Origin: DATBJJ01 sp963750915
GTDB lineage: Bacteria; Acidobacteriota; Vicinamibacteria; Vicinamibacterales; 2-12-FULL-66-21
Assembly: GCA_963750915.1 (NCBI GenBank)
Contig: CAVVSF010000007.1
Span: 1,178,001-1,242,000 of the forward strand
Length of the DNA stretch: 64,000 nucleotides
Reading direction: 5' to 3'
Shown piece by piece: positions 34,267 through 42,572 of the stretch. The notes beneath the pieces were generated by a model. That model saw nothing but the letters and a program-made list of their open reading frames with translations, ran no database searches and had not been told where the DNA came from. Every line of letters begins with the position of its first letter. Position 1 is the first letter of the stretch. Made by a program: the position numbers and the translations under genes.

Positions 34267-37200
34267 ATGTTCGTCGACACGTTCATTCGTCGCCCGATCC
34301 TCGCGTCGGTCTGCTCGCTGGTCCTGATTCTTGCCGGCGCGGTCGCGATTCCGACCATGCCGGTGGCGCAGTACCCGAACCTGGCGTCGCCACAGGTCAG
34401 CGTCACCGCGATTTATACCGGCGCCAACGCGCAGGAAGTCGAGACCGCGGTCACGACGCCGCTCGAGCAGGCGATCAACGGCGTCGAGGGCATGCTCTAC
34501 ATGTCCTCGTCGAGCACCAACAGCGGCATCTCGACGATCACGATCACGTTCGACATCACCCGCAACCAGGACGTCGCCGCGGTCGACGTCCAGAACCGCG
34601 TCAATCAGACGCTCGGCCGCATGCCGGCCGAAGTCCGCACCACCGGCATCACGGTGCAGAAGCAGTCGACCGGCTTCATCATGGCGGTCGGTGTCTTCTC
34701 CGAGAAGGGCGAGTACGACGCGCTCTTCATGAGCAACTACCTCGACATCTACATCAAGGACGCTGTCAAGCGCGTGCCCGGTGTCGCCGATGTCGTCGTC
34801 TTCGGCGAACGCAAGTATTCGATGCGGTTGTGGCTCGATCCCGACCGGCTGGCGGCGCGCGGCCTGACCGCCGGCGACGTCACCAGCGCGCTGCGCGAAC
34901 AGAACGTCCAGGTCGCCGCCGGCAGCCTCGGTCAGGCGCCGGCGCCGGCCGGGCAGATGTTCACGATCAGCGTCCGTGCCGTCGGCCGCCTTACGGAACC
35001 GTCCGAGTTCAACAACATCATCCTCAAGAGCGGCAAAGACGGCTCGCTCGTGCGGCTGGCGGACGTCGGCCGGGCCGAGCTCGGGGCCGAGACCTACGCC
35101 GCCGACCTGCGCTTCCAGGGCGTCGAGGCGGTCGGATTCGGCGTGACCCAGCTGCCGACCGCGAACTCGCTCGAAGTCGAGCGCGCCGTCAGCACCGAGC
35201 TCGATCGCCTGGCGGAGTCGTTTCCGCCCGGCATGCGCTATCTGGTGTCGTTCAATACCACCGACGTCGTCGAAGCATCGATCAAGGAGGTCTTGCAGAC
35301 GCTGGTCGAGGCCATCATCCTGGTCGTTCTCGTCATCTTCGTCTTCCTGCAGTCGTGGCGCAGCACGCTGATTCCGGCGATCACGATTCCGGTGTCGCTG
35401 ATCGGCGCCTTCGCGTTCGTGAAGGTGATGGGCTTCTCGATCAATACGCTGACGCTGTTCGGCATCATCCTCGCCACCGGCATCGTCGTCGACGACGCGA
35501 TTGTCGTGATCGAGAACATCGAGCGGCACATCCAGGAGTACAAGGTGTCGGCGCGCAAGGCGGCGTCGGACGCGATGAAGGAGGTGCTCGGCGCCGTCAT
35601 CGCCACCGGCCTGGTCCTGATCGCCGTCTTCGTCCCGGTCGCGTTCTTCCCCGGCACCACGGGCCGTCTCTACGCGCAGTTCTCGATCACGATCGCGTTC
35701 GCGGTGGCGCTGTCGGTATTCAACGCCATCACGCTGACGCCGGCGCTGTCAGCGCTGCTGCTGAAGCCGCAGGCGCACCAGAAGGGACGATTCTTCGGCT
35801 TCTTCGAGCGGATCATCGACGCCGGGACGCGGGGATACGTTCGCGGCCTCGGCGCGGCGCTGCGCTGGCGCTGGGCGGTGGTGCTGGTGTTCGCGCTGTC
35901 GCTCGGGCTCACCTACTGGGTGTACCGGACGGTGCCGCAGGCGCTGATTCCGGAAGAGGATCCGGGCTACTTCATCATCCAGGTCCAGGGCCCGGCGGGT
36001 GCGTCGCTCGAGTACACGGGCAACATCGCGCGCCAGGCCGAGGCGATCATCCTCAAGGATCCGGACGTGCTGGCGCTGTTCTCGGTCATGGGCTTCAGCT
36101 TCAGCGGCGCGGCCCCGAACCAGGGGCTGATGTTCGCGCGTCTCAAGCCGTTCGACGACCGGCCTGGTGACGCGCACTCGGTGCAGGCCGTGCTGGGACG
36201 ACTCAGCGGGCCGCTGTTCGCGCTTCCGGGCGCGATCGTCGTCGGCTTCGCGCCGCCGGCGATCCAGGGCCTGAGCCGGTTCGGCGGCTTCGAGTTCCAG
36301 GTTCTCGATCAGTCGGGCGGCGACATCAACCGGCTCGCCCAGGCGACGCAGGCGGTCGCCGGGGCTGGCAACGCCTCGCCGCTGCTGCGGCCACCGCTCT
36401 TCAGCACCTTCACCGCCAACGACCCGCAGCTGCAGGTGACGATCGACCGCCAGCGGGCGCTGGCGCTGGGCCTGCCGCTCAGCGAGATCACGAGCGCGCT
36501 CCAGATCTTCCTCGGCTCGCAGTACGTCAACGATTTCGAGTTCAACAACCGCGCCTATCGCGTCTACGTCCAGGCCGATCAGAGCTTCCGCACCAACCCG
36601 CAGGCGCTGCGCGAGCTCTACGGCCGGACGCAGGACGGCCGCATGGTCCCGCTCGAGCAGGTCGTGACGATGAAGGAGACGACCGCGCCGCAGGTCATCA
36701 GCCACTTCAACCTGTTCCGATCGGCGAGCCTGAACGGTTCCGCGGCACAGGGCGTCAGCTCCGGCACCGCGCTAGCGGAAATGGAACGCATCGCCGGCGA
36801 GACGCTGCCAGCCGGCATGGGCTACGCCTGGTCCGGCATCTCGCTGGAAGAGACGAAGGCGGGACGGCAGGCCTACCTGATCTTCGGGCTGGCGCTGCTG
36901 CTCGTCTACCTGACGCTCGCGGCGCAGTACCAAAGCCTCGTCCTGCCGTTCATCGTGCTGCTGGGCGTACCGATCGCGGTACTGGGAGCGCTGCTGTCGC
37001 AGTGGGCGCGCGGCCACGCCAACGACATCTACTGCCAGGTCGGCCTGGTCATGCTGATCGGCCTGTCGGCCAAGAACGCGATCCTGATCGTCGAGTTCGC
37101 CGAACAGCTGCGCGATCGCGGCATGTCGGTGATCGAGGCGGCGATCGAGGCATCACGAATCCGGCTGCGGCCGATCCTGATGACGTCCCTGGCCTTCATC

Positions 37201-37410
37201 CTCGGCGTGCTGCCGCTCGTCTTCGCCTCTGGCGCCGGCCAGGTCGCCCGAAGGTCGGTCGGAACCACCGTCGCCGGCGGCATGTTCCTGTCGACATTCC
37301 TGAACCTGCTCTTCATCCCGATCCTCTACGTCGTCGTCCAGGGTCTGCGGGCACGGTTCGGCGCCGGCGGGGCCAGGCACGCGGAAGAGACCCGGGAACC
37401 GGCGCACTGA
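34267..37410 (+). CDS. RND multidrug efflux permease (AcrB/MexB, HAE1 family)
   Basis: This 1047-residue pump begins MFVDTFIRRPILASVCSLVLILAG and has the 12-helix, two-repeat RND architecture with two large periplasmic loops. The proton-relay aspartates are in GIVVDDAIVVIENIERH (helix 4). The periplasmic porter and docking segments (YPNLASPQVSVTAIYTGANAQEVE, EEDPGYFIIQVQGPAGAS) are typical of hydrophobic and amphiphilic drug exporters. It forms a tripartite system with the adaptor just upstream. Substrates cannot be read from the sequence. Confidence 0.96.
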   Translation: MFVDTFIRRPILASVCSLVLILAGAVAIPTMPVAQYPNLASPQVSVTAIYTGANAQEVETAVTTPLEQAINGVEGMLYMSSSSTNSGISTITITFDITRNQDVAAVDVQNRVNQTLGRMPAEVRTTGITVQKQSTGFIMAVGVFSEKGEYDALFMSNYLDIYIKDAVKRVPGVADVVVFGERKYSMRLWLDPDRLAARGLTAGDVTSALREQNVQVAAGSLGQAPAPAGQMFTISVRAVGRLTEPSEFNNIILKSGKDGSLVRLADVGRAELGAETYAADLRFQGVEAVGFGVTQLPTANSLEVERAVSTELDRLAESFPPGMRYLVSFNTTDVVEASIKEVLQTLVEAIILVVLVIFVFLQSWRSTLIPAITIPVSLIGAFAFVKVMGFSINTLTLFGIILATGIVVDDAIVVIENIERHIQEYKVSARKAASDAMKEVLGAVIATGLVLIAVFVPVAFFPGTTGRLYAQFSITIAFAVALSVFNAITLTPALSALLLKPQAHQKGRFFGFFERIIDAGTRGYVRGLGAALRWRWAVVLVFALSLGLTYWVYRTVPQALIPEEDPGYFIIQVQGPAGASLEYTGNIARQAEAIILKDPDVLALFSVMGFSFSGAAPNQGLMFARLKPFDDRPGDAHSVQAVLGRLSGPLFALPGAIVVGFAPPAIQGLSRFGGFEFQVLDQSGGDINRLAQATQAVAGAGNASPLLRPPLFSTFTANDPQLQVTIDRQRALALGLPLSEITSALQIFLGSQYVNDFEFNNRAYRVYVQADQSFRTNPQALRELYGRTQDGRMVPLEQVVTMKETTAPQVISHFNLFRSASLNGSAAQGVSSGTALAEMERIAGETLPAGMGYAWSGISLEETKAGRQAYLIFGLALLLVYLTLAAQYQSLVLPFIVLLGVPIAVLGALLSQWARGHANDIYCQVGLVMLIGLSAKNAILIVEFAEQLRDRGMSVIEAAIEASRIRLRPILMTSLAFILGVLPLVFASGAGQVARRSVGTTVAGGMFLSTFLNLLFIPILYVVVQGLRARFGAGGARHAEETREPAH

Positions 37411-37492
37411 GCCCTTTGGGGGGCGGTGGAACCGGCCGGGGATTCGCGTGTCCAACCTGGCGGCGCCGGTGTGCGCTTTTGGTGCCGAATTC

Positions 37493-37522
37493 TTGACAGT
37501 ATTTGAACCCACGTAGTACGCT
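37493..37522 (+). promoter_or_regulatory. Probable sigma70-type promoter of the STAS gene
   Basis: TTGACA (37493-37498) and TACGCT (37517-37522) are separated by 18 bases, 82 bases before the STAS start. The -35 box is perfect and the -10 box is weak. Confidence 0.6.
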
Positions 37523-37604
37523 GGCCGGTCTTTTTCGGCTCGACGGTTCGACGCGGGGTGTTGCACGGCGGGCTGCGTATAACGCGTTTGGAGGGGGGCG
37601 GGCG

Positions 37605-37946
37605 ATGCAGATCGAGGAACGAGTCGTCGACGGGGTGACGATTCTCGACCTGAAAGGGAAAATGACGCTCGGCGAGGGCGACGAGTTGCTCAAGGACAAG
37701 ATCAACTCGCTGATCCAGCAGGATCGCAAGAAGCTCCTGCTCAACCTCGAAGGCGTGCCGTATATCGACAGCGCGGGCCTGGGTGAGATCGTGCGCACCT
37801 ACACGACGGTGAGCCGTCAGGGCGGCAAGCTCAAGCTGCTGAACCTGACGAAGCGCATTCAGGACCTGCTTGCCATCACCAAGCTGCTGACCGTTTTCGA
37901 GACCTACGAGTCCGAGCCGGACGCGGTCAAGAGCTTCGCGTCCTAG
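37605..37946 (+). CDS. Anti-sigma-factor antagonist (STAS domain)
   Basis: This 113-residue single-domain protein starts at ATG 37605 behind a GGAGGGGGG ribosome binding site. The frame is open upstream without STAS sequence. YIDSAGLGEI places the phosphorylatable serine at residue 56, equal to Ser58 of SpoIIAA. It binds a serine-kinase anti-sigma factor in partner-switching systems. No cognate kinase, phosphatase or sigma factor is encoded in the window, so the target is unknown. Confidence 0.92.
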   Translation: MQIEERVVDGVTILDLKGKMTLGEGDELLKDKINSLIQQDRKKLLLNLEGVPYIDSAGLGEIVRTYTTVSRQGGKLKLLNLTKRIQDLLAITKLLTVFETYESEPDAVKSFAS

Positions 37947-37958
37947 CCGAATTCGTCA

Positions 37959-37990
37959 GGCACGATCCCGGCTGACGCCGGGGTCGTGCC
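37959..37990. terminator. 14-bp hairpin after the STAS gene
   Basis: GGCACGATCCCGGC and GCCGGGGTCGTGCC pair over 14 bp (one G-U) around a TGAC loop. There is no T tract, so termination is uncertain; it may only protect the mRNA 3' end. Confidence 0.5.
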
Positions 37991-38067
37991 GGCGAACCCG
38001 CGCTGCCGACTCACCCGCGGGCGCCGGATGACGCCGCCGACGGTCAGTCGTACATTCCGCGCTCAGG

Positions 38068-39024
38068 ATGGCGCGCCACACAGCTCCCGACGTCATCGAG
38101 AGAGTCGAACCGCAGCCGGTGTCCTCCTCACGACCGCTGCTCGTCAGCCTAGCCCTGTCCCTGCGTCCCTCGCAGTGGACGAAAAACCTGTTCGTCTTCG
38201 CGGCGCTGATGTTCGGCCAGCGGCTGTTCGAGCCGACGGCGGTCGCGCAGGCGGTTGCCGCCTTCGTCATCTTCTGCGCGCTGTCGGGCGTCGTCTATCT
38301 GATCAACGACGTCGCGGATCGCGAAGCGGACCGCCGCCACCCGGTGAAGATGCATCGGCCGGTCGCCTCCGGCGCGGTGTCGGTTCCCCTCGCGATCGGA
38401 ACGGCGGCGATCATCGCGGCGCTGGCGCTGCTGGCGGCGTTCTGGCTGCGGCCGCAGTTCGGGCTGGTGGCGGTGTCCTATCTGGCGCTGCTGACCCTGT
38501 ATTCGTGGCTCCTGAAGCATGCCGTCATCATCGACGTGCTGACGATCGCGATTGGCTTCGTGCTTCGCGTTGCCGGGGGCGCGGTCGCGATCGGCGTCCA
38601 CGCCAGCCACTGGATGTACATTCTGATGATGCTGCTGGCGCTGTTCCTGGCGCTGAGCAAGCGGCGGCACGAACTGGTGCTGCTTGCCGACGGCGCCACC
38701 GGGCACCGCAAGATCCTCGAGGAGTACAGCCCGTACCTGCTCGACCAGATGATCGGGGTGGTGACGGCGTCGACGATCGTCGCGTATGCGTTCTATTCCG
38801 TCAGCCCGGAAACGGTCGAGAAGTTCAAGACCGAACTGCTCGGCTTGACGCTGCCATTTCCGCTCTACGGCATCTTCCGGTACCTTTACTTGGTGCACCA
38901 GAAGGAAGGGGGCGGCAGCCCGTCGGACATGCTGCTGACCGACCGTCCCTTGCTCGTCTGCGTGGGCCTCTGGGCGGCGACGGTCGCCTTCATCATTTAT
39001 AGTCCCGCGCTGCGCGGGTCCTAG
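38068..39024 (+). CDS. UbiA-family decaprenyl-phosphate phosphoribosyltransferase-like protein
   Basis: This 318-residue membrane protein has about nine helices. NDVADREADRRHPVKMHRPVASG is the first Asp-rich metal motif of the UbiA superfamily in the exact form seen in 5-phosphoribosyl-1-pyrophosphate:decaprenyl-phosphate transferases such as Rv3806c. SLRPSQWTKNLFVFAALMF at the start is also typical. It should attach phosphoribose to a polyprenyl phosphate as a precursor of lipid-linked ribose or arabinose. In this genome it precedes a glycan block. The family assignment is strong; the product is inferred. Confidence 0.88.
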   Translation: MARHTAPDVIERVEPQPVSSSRPLLVSLALSLRPSQWTKNLFVFAALMFGQRLFEPTAVAQAVAAFVIFCALSGVVYLINDVADREADRRHPVKMHRPVASGAVSVPLAIGTAAIIAALALLAAFWLRPQFGLVAVSYLALLTLYSWLLKHAVIIDVLTIAIGFVLRVAGGAVAIGVHASHWMYILMMLLALFLALSKRRHELVLLADGATGHRKILEEYSPYLLDQMIGVVTASTIVAYAFYSVSPETVEKFKTELLGLTLPFPLYGIFRYLYLVHQKEGGGSPSDMLLTDRPLLVCVGLWAATVAFIIYSPALRGS

Positions 39025-39074
39025 CTCGGCCGGCCGCAGATATCTGGCCGTAAGTAGTAGTCACAAAGCGTTTT

Positions 39075-40352
39075 ATGCCGAAGTCCAAAGTCGCGATCCT
39101 GCGCACCTCGCCGGCTACGGTCCTGCGGGACTATCACGACCTGATGAACCTTGCCGGCTATCAGGACGTCATCGCCCGGGACGCCGATACGGCGCTCAAG
39201 GTCAACATCTCCTGGCACTTCTTCTTCCCGGCCACCTCGACGACCCCATGGCAGCTCGAGGGCGTGATCCGGGCGATGAAGCAGGACGGCTACGACCCCT
39301 CGCTGATCCACGCGTGCCACAACCGCACCGTCGTGATCGACGCCCACCTCGGCGAGCGTGAGAACAAGCAGGTCAACGTCGTCGACGCCCACAAGCTGCG
39401 CAACATCCACATCTACGAGACCGAAGAGTGGATCAACATCCGTGACGCCGTCGGCGACCTGACGCAGAAGTTCACCTGCCTGAACGAGGTCTACCCGAAG
39501 GGCTTCATGATCCCGAAGCGCTTCATCGGCGAGAACATCATTCACCTGCCGACCGTGAAGACGCACGTCTTCACGACCACGACCGGGGCGATGAAGAACG
39601 CGTTCGGGGGCCTGCTCAACGAGCATCGGCACTGGACGCATCCGGTGATCCACGAGACGCTCGTCGATCTGCTGATGATCCAGAAGAAGATTCACCGCGG
39701 CGTGTTCGCGGTGATGGACGGGACCTTCGCCGGCGACGGGCCCGGGCCGCGGTGCATGACGCCGCACGTCAAGAACGTGATTCTGGCGAGCGCCGACCAG
39801 GTCGCGATCGACGCTGTCGCCGCCAAGCTGATGGGCATCGACCCGCTCTCGATCAAGTTCATCCGCATGGCGCACGAGATGGGCCTCGGCTGCGGCGATC
39901 CGCGCGACATCGAGATCGTCGGCGATCCGTCTGCGGCGGCGGAGAACTGGCACTTCAACGGGCCGTTCAAGAAGATGACCTTCGCCTCGCGGATGCAGCA
40001 CAAGATCTACTGGGGACCGATGAAGAAGCCGGTCGAATGGTCGCTCAAGACGGTACTCGCGCCCTGGGCCTACATCGCCAGCGTCCTCTACCACGACAGC
40101 TTCTGGTATCCGGTCAACGCGAAGAAGGCGATGCAGGAGGTCCTCGAGAGCCCCTGGGGCCGCCTGTTCAGGAACTGGGAGACCGTAGCACCGGACGCGG
40201 CCGGCCTCGGCTATCCGGACGTCGGCGGCAACACCGCCACGATTGAGAAGACCGGCGCCAAGGCACTCGTCGAGTCGTTCGGCATCCTCGGCACGTGCAT
40301 CAAGGAAGCGCCGGAGTTCGCCGGCCGCCGCCGGCACCATAAGAAAGTGTGA
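39075..40352 (+). CDS. DUF362 domain protein
   Basis: This 425-residue cytoplasmic-looking protein has the DUF362 pattern: KVNISWHFFFPATSTTPWQLEGVIRAM, HLPTVKTHVFTTTTGAMKNAFGGLL, VMDGTFAGDGPGPRCMTP and ADQVAIDAVAAKLMGIDP. DUF362 proteins often carry a ferredoxin domain, but none is present here. The biochemical role is unknown. It lies 50 bases after the UbiA-family gene and a heptamer array starts at its stop codon. An association with the downstream glycosyltransferases is inferred from position. Confidence 0.85.
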   Translation: MPKSKVAILRTSPATVLRDYHDLMNLAGYQDVIARDADTALKVNISWHFFFPATSTTPWQLEGVIRAMKQDGYDPSLIHACHNRTVVIDAHLGERENKQVNVVDAHKLRNIHIYETEEWINIRDAVGDLTQKFTCLNEVYPKGFMIPKRFIGENIIHLPTVKTHVFTTTTGAMKNAFGGLLNEHRHWTHPVIHETLVDLLMIQKKIHRGVFAVMDGTFAGDGPGPRCMTPHVKNVILASADQVAIDAVAAKLMGIDPLSIKFIRMAHEMGLGCGDPRDIEIVGDPSAAAENWHFNGPFKKMTFASRMQHKIYWGPMKKPVEWSLKTVLAPWAYIASVLYHDSFWYPVNAKKAMQEVLESPWGRLFRNWETVAPDAAGLGYPDVGGNTATIEKTGAKALVESFGILGTCIKEAPEFAGRRRHHKKV

Positions 40353-40412
40353 AGTTCGAAGGTCGAAGTTCGAAGGCAAGTTCGAACTTCGAATCTCGAA
40401 CTTCGAAGTTGA
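40351..40412. repeat. Heptamer-periodic inverted array B (GAAGTTC / GAACTTC)
   Basis: Exact 7-base steps GAAGTTC, GAAGGTC, GAAGTTC, GAAGGCA are followed by the complementary series GAACTTC, GAATCTC, GAACTTC. It begins at the DUF362 stop codon and ends 12 bases before the next start, filling the gap. Confidence 0.88.
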
Positions 40413-40424
40413 GCCAAAGTCCAA

Positions 40425-41009
40425 ATGACTGATTTCAGCATCAAGAGCGACGCCGTCGACGTCGAGGAGATCATGCGACAGGTCCGGTCGCGGATCCGCG
40501 AGAAGCGCGGCGTCGACTACACCGAGGATGAGATTCGCGAGCTGGCGAGCGTCAAGCTGGAGCGGTTCCTCGATCCCAAGGGCGTTCGCTCGGATCTCCT
40601 CGATCAGTACCGCAAGCGCAAGGAGAGCTCGACGACGCCGAGGAACTATGCCTTCGAGGACACGACGCTCTACGACTCGAGCCGGCCGCTGCTGCGGTTC
40701 ATCCGCAAGCTGCTCAATCCGATCCTCAAGCTGTTCTTCAACCCGGCGCCGATGGTCGAGGCGCTGCACATTCAGTCGCGGCTGAACGAGAACTACAACC
40801 AGGCCGAGGCGCTCTACTACGAGCTGATTCACAACCTGGTGCTCGAGACGACGCGGCTCAGCATCGAGGTCAAGAACCTGAAGATGCGGGTCGAATCGAT
40901 GTCGAGCCGGCTCGACTTCGACGAACGGCGGGCGCGGGCGCTCGAGGGCGTGGTTCAGGTACCGCCCCGGCGCCGTCGCGCCGTTGCCGCCGCCGGTCGG
41001 CGACCGTGA
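40425..41009 (+). CDS. Conserved protein of unknown function in a glycosyltransferase block
   Basis: This 194-residue protein has a charged N-terminal helix (VDVEEIMRQVRSRIREKRG), a predicted amphipathic or re-entrant segment (PLLRFIRKLLNPILKLFFNPAPM) near residues 90-112, and a C-terminal coiled-coil-like helix (LVLETTRLSIEVKNLKMRVESMSSRLDFDERR). The VDVEEIM-type opening is common in small proteins next to polysaccharide glycosyltransferases. The last 15 residues are low-complexity. The adjacent frame (40984-41211) carries an Arg-rich tail that may be its true C-terminus after a one-base error near 40960. Confidence 0.7.
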   Translation: MTDFSIKSDAVDVEEIMRQVRSRIREKRGVDYTEDEIRELASVKLERFLDPKGVRSDLLDQYRKRKESSTTPRNYAFEDTTLYDSSRPLLRFIRKLLNPILKLFFNPAPMVEALHIQSRLNENYNQAEALYYELIHNLVLETTRLSIEVKNLKMRVESMSSRLDFDERRARALEGVVQVPPRRRRAVAAAGRRP

Positions 41010-41211
41010 GCGGGAGCGGCCGGCGGGAACGAGCGCGATGGCGGGTTCCGAGGCGGAGCGACGCAACCGCCGGCGGCGCCGGCGTGGCCGCCGCCGTCCG
41101 GGCAACGGTGAACGGCAGGGAGCCGGCGACGCCGACAGCGGCGGCGGGCCCGAACACGACGGGCCGGATTCGTCCGGCGCTCCCGATTCGAACGGCCCAT
41201 CGGAGTCGTGA
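40984..41211 (+). CDS. Arg-rich small ORF, possible C-terminus of the preceding protein
   Basis: This 75-residue frame contains RRNRRRRRRGRRRPGNG and an acidic Gly/Asp/Ser tail. Its TGA overlaps the next gene's GTG as GTGA (41208-41211), matching the 4-base overlaps in the rest of this operon. That favours it being genuinely translated, either alone or as the frame-shifted end of the upstream gene, which it overlaps by 26 bases. Confidence 0.45.
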   Translation: MPPPVGDRERERPAGTSAMAGSEAERRNRRRRRRGRRRPGNGERQGAGDADSGGGPEHDGPDSSGAPDSNGPSES

Positions 41212-42572
41212 AGCTCGCGGTCGTCGTTCAGCGTTACGGCGCCGACATCAACGGCGGCGCGGAGCAGCACGCCCGTTACATCGCCGAACGGCTGGCCCGG
41301 CACGCGACCGTCGAAGTCCTGACGACCTGCGCCCGCGACTACGTGACCTGGCGCAACGAGCTGCCGCCGGGCAGCGAGTCGATCAACGGCATCACCGTCC
41401 GGCGCTTTCCGGTCTCGCGCGAACGCCAGCCGGCCGACTTCGGCCGGCGCTCGCACCGGGTGTTCGAGCACGCGCATTCGATCGAGGACGAGATCGCGTG
41501 GCTCGACAGCGAGGGCCCGACGAGCCCGGCACTGATCGCACACCTGCGGCAGGCGGGCAGCAGCTACGACTACGTCTTCCTTTTCAGCTATCGCTATTAC
41601 CACGCCTGGCATGGCGCGCGGCTGCTGCCGGGCAAGGCGATCCTGGTGCCGACGGCGGAGCGGGACCCGGCCGTGGGTCTGTCGATCTTCGGGCCGACGT
41701 TCCGTGGCGTCCGCGGAATCATGTACAACTCGCACGAGGAGCGGGCGATGATTCAGGCGGCGGCGCGCAACCAGGCGGTCCCTGGCGTCGTCGTCGGCGT
41801 CGGCTCCGAGGTGCCCGGACGCACCGACCCCGAACGCTTTCGCCGCAAGCACAACCTCCGCCGGCCGTTCGCGATTTACATCGGCCGGATCGACACCAAC
41901 AAGGGCTGCGGCGAGCTCTTCGACTACTTCCAGCGCTACGCCGTGTCGTTTCCGCGCGGGCTCGATCTCGTGCTGATCGGCAAGGCGATCATCCCGGTCC
42001 CGTCGAGCCATCGCATTCACCACCTCGGCTTTCTCAACGACCAGGACAAGTTCGACGCGCTGGCGGCGGCCGACGTGCTGATCATGCCGTCGTATTTCGA
42101 GAGCCTGTCGATGGTCGCGCTCGAGGCATGGGCGCTCGGCCGGCCGGTGCTCGCCAACGGCCGCTGCGACGTGCTCAAGGGGCAGTGTATCCGCAGCGGC
42201 GCCGGCCTCTACTACGAGAGCTATCCGGAGTTTGCCGAGACGCTCTACTCGCTCGAGTCGAACGGCCCGCTGCACGCGCGGCTCGGCCGCAACGGCTCCG
42301 AGTACTTTGCCCGGCACTACGCCTGGCCGGTGATCGAGGGCAAGTATCTCGACATGCTGCGCCGGCTCGAGCGCGAACCGGCGCCGGCGCCGGTCGAGCC
42401 GCTGCCGGGCTGGCTGGCGCGGCGGCGCCGCGACGTCCCCGCCGCCAGCGCGGTGCTGGCCGGCATCCCGTCCGGCGCCGTGATCACCGCTGACCCCGTC
42501 CCCGCTGCCGCGCGCCGCGAGACCCCGGCACCGGCGGTCGCGGTCCCGAACGGCAGAGGCCGCCGCCGATGA
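41208..42572 (+). CDS. GT4-family glycosyltransferase (paralog type A, first copy)
   Basis: This 454-residue GT-B protein starts at GTG 41208. The N-terminal domain (KLAVVVQRYGADINGGAEQHARYIAERL) has the Gly-rich acceptor loop. The C-terminal domain has IYIGRIDTNKGCGELFDYF and the nucleotide-sugar E-x7-E motif in ESLSMVALE. The last 55 residues are Pro/Ala/Arg-rich and probably disordered. It is most like the fourth glycosyltransferase (44922). A retaining transferase acting on a surface glycan is likely; donor and acceptor are unknown. Confidence 0.9.
   Translation: MKLAVVVQRYGADINGGAEQHARYIAERLARHATVEVLTTCARDYVTWRNELPPGSESINGITVRRFPVSRERQPADFGRRSHRVFEHAHSIEDEIAWLDSEGPTSPALIAHLRQAGSSYDYVFLFSYRYYHAWHGARLLPGKAILVPTAERDPAVGLSIFGPTFRGVRGIMYNSHEERAMIQAAARNQAVPGVVVGVGSEVPGRTDPERFRRKHNLRRPFAIYIGRIDTNKGCGELFDYFQRYAVSFPRGLDLVLIGKAIIPVPSSHRIHHLGFLNDQDKFDALAAADVLIMPSYFESLSMVALEAWALGRPVLANGRCDVLKGQCIRSGAGLYYESYPEFAETLYSLESNGPLHARLGRNGSEYFARHYAWPVIEGKYLDMLRRLEREPAPAPVEPLPGWLARRRRDVPAASAVLAGIPSGAVITADPVPAAARRETPAPAVAVPNGRGRRR

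Noticed and set aside
37411..37604. Possible sigma54 promoter before the STAS gene (TGGTGC...TTGA)
   Set aside because: The spacing between the GG and GC dinucleotides does not fit the -24/-12 consensus. The overlapping TTGACA fits a sigma70-type promoter better.
39021..42317. 1098-codon minus-strand open frame
   Set aside because: It is antisense to the DUF362 gene, the 40425 gene and the first glycosyltransferase, all with clear family motifs. The frame has no recognisable domain.
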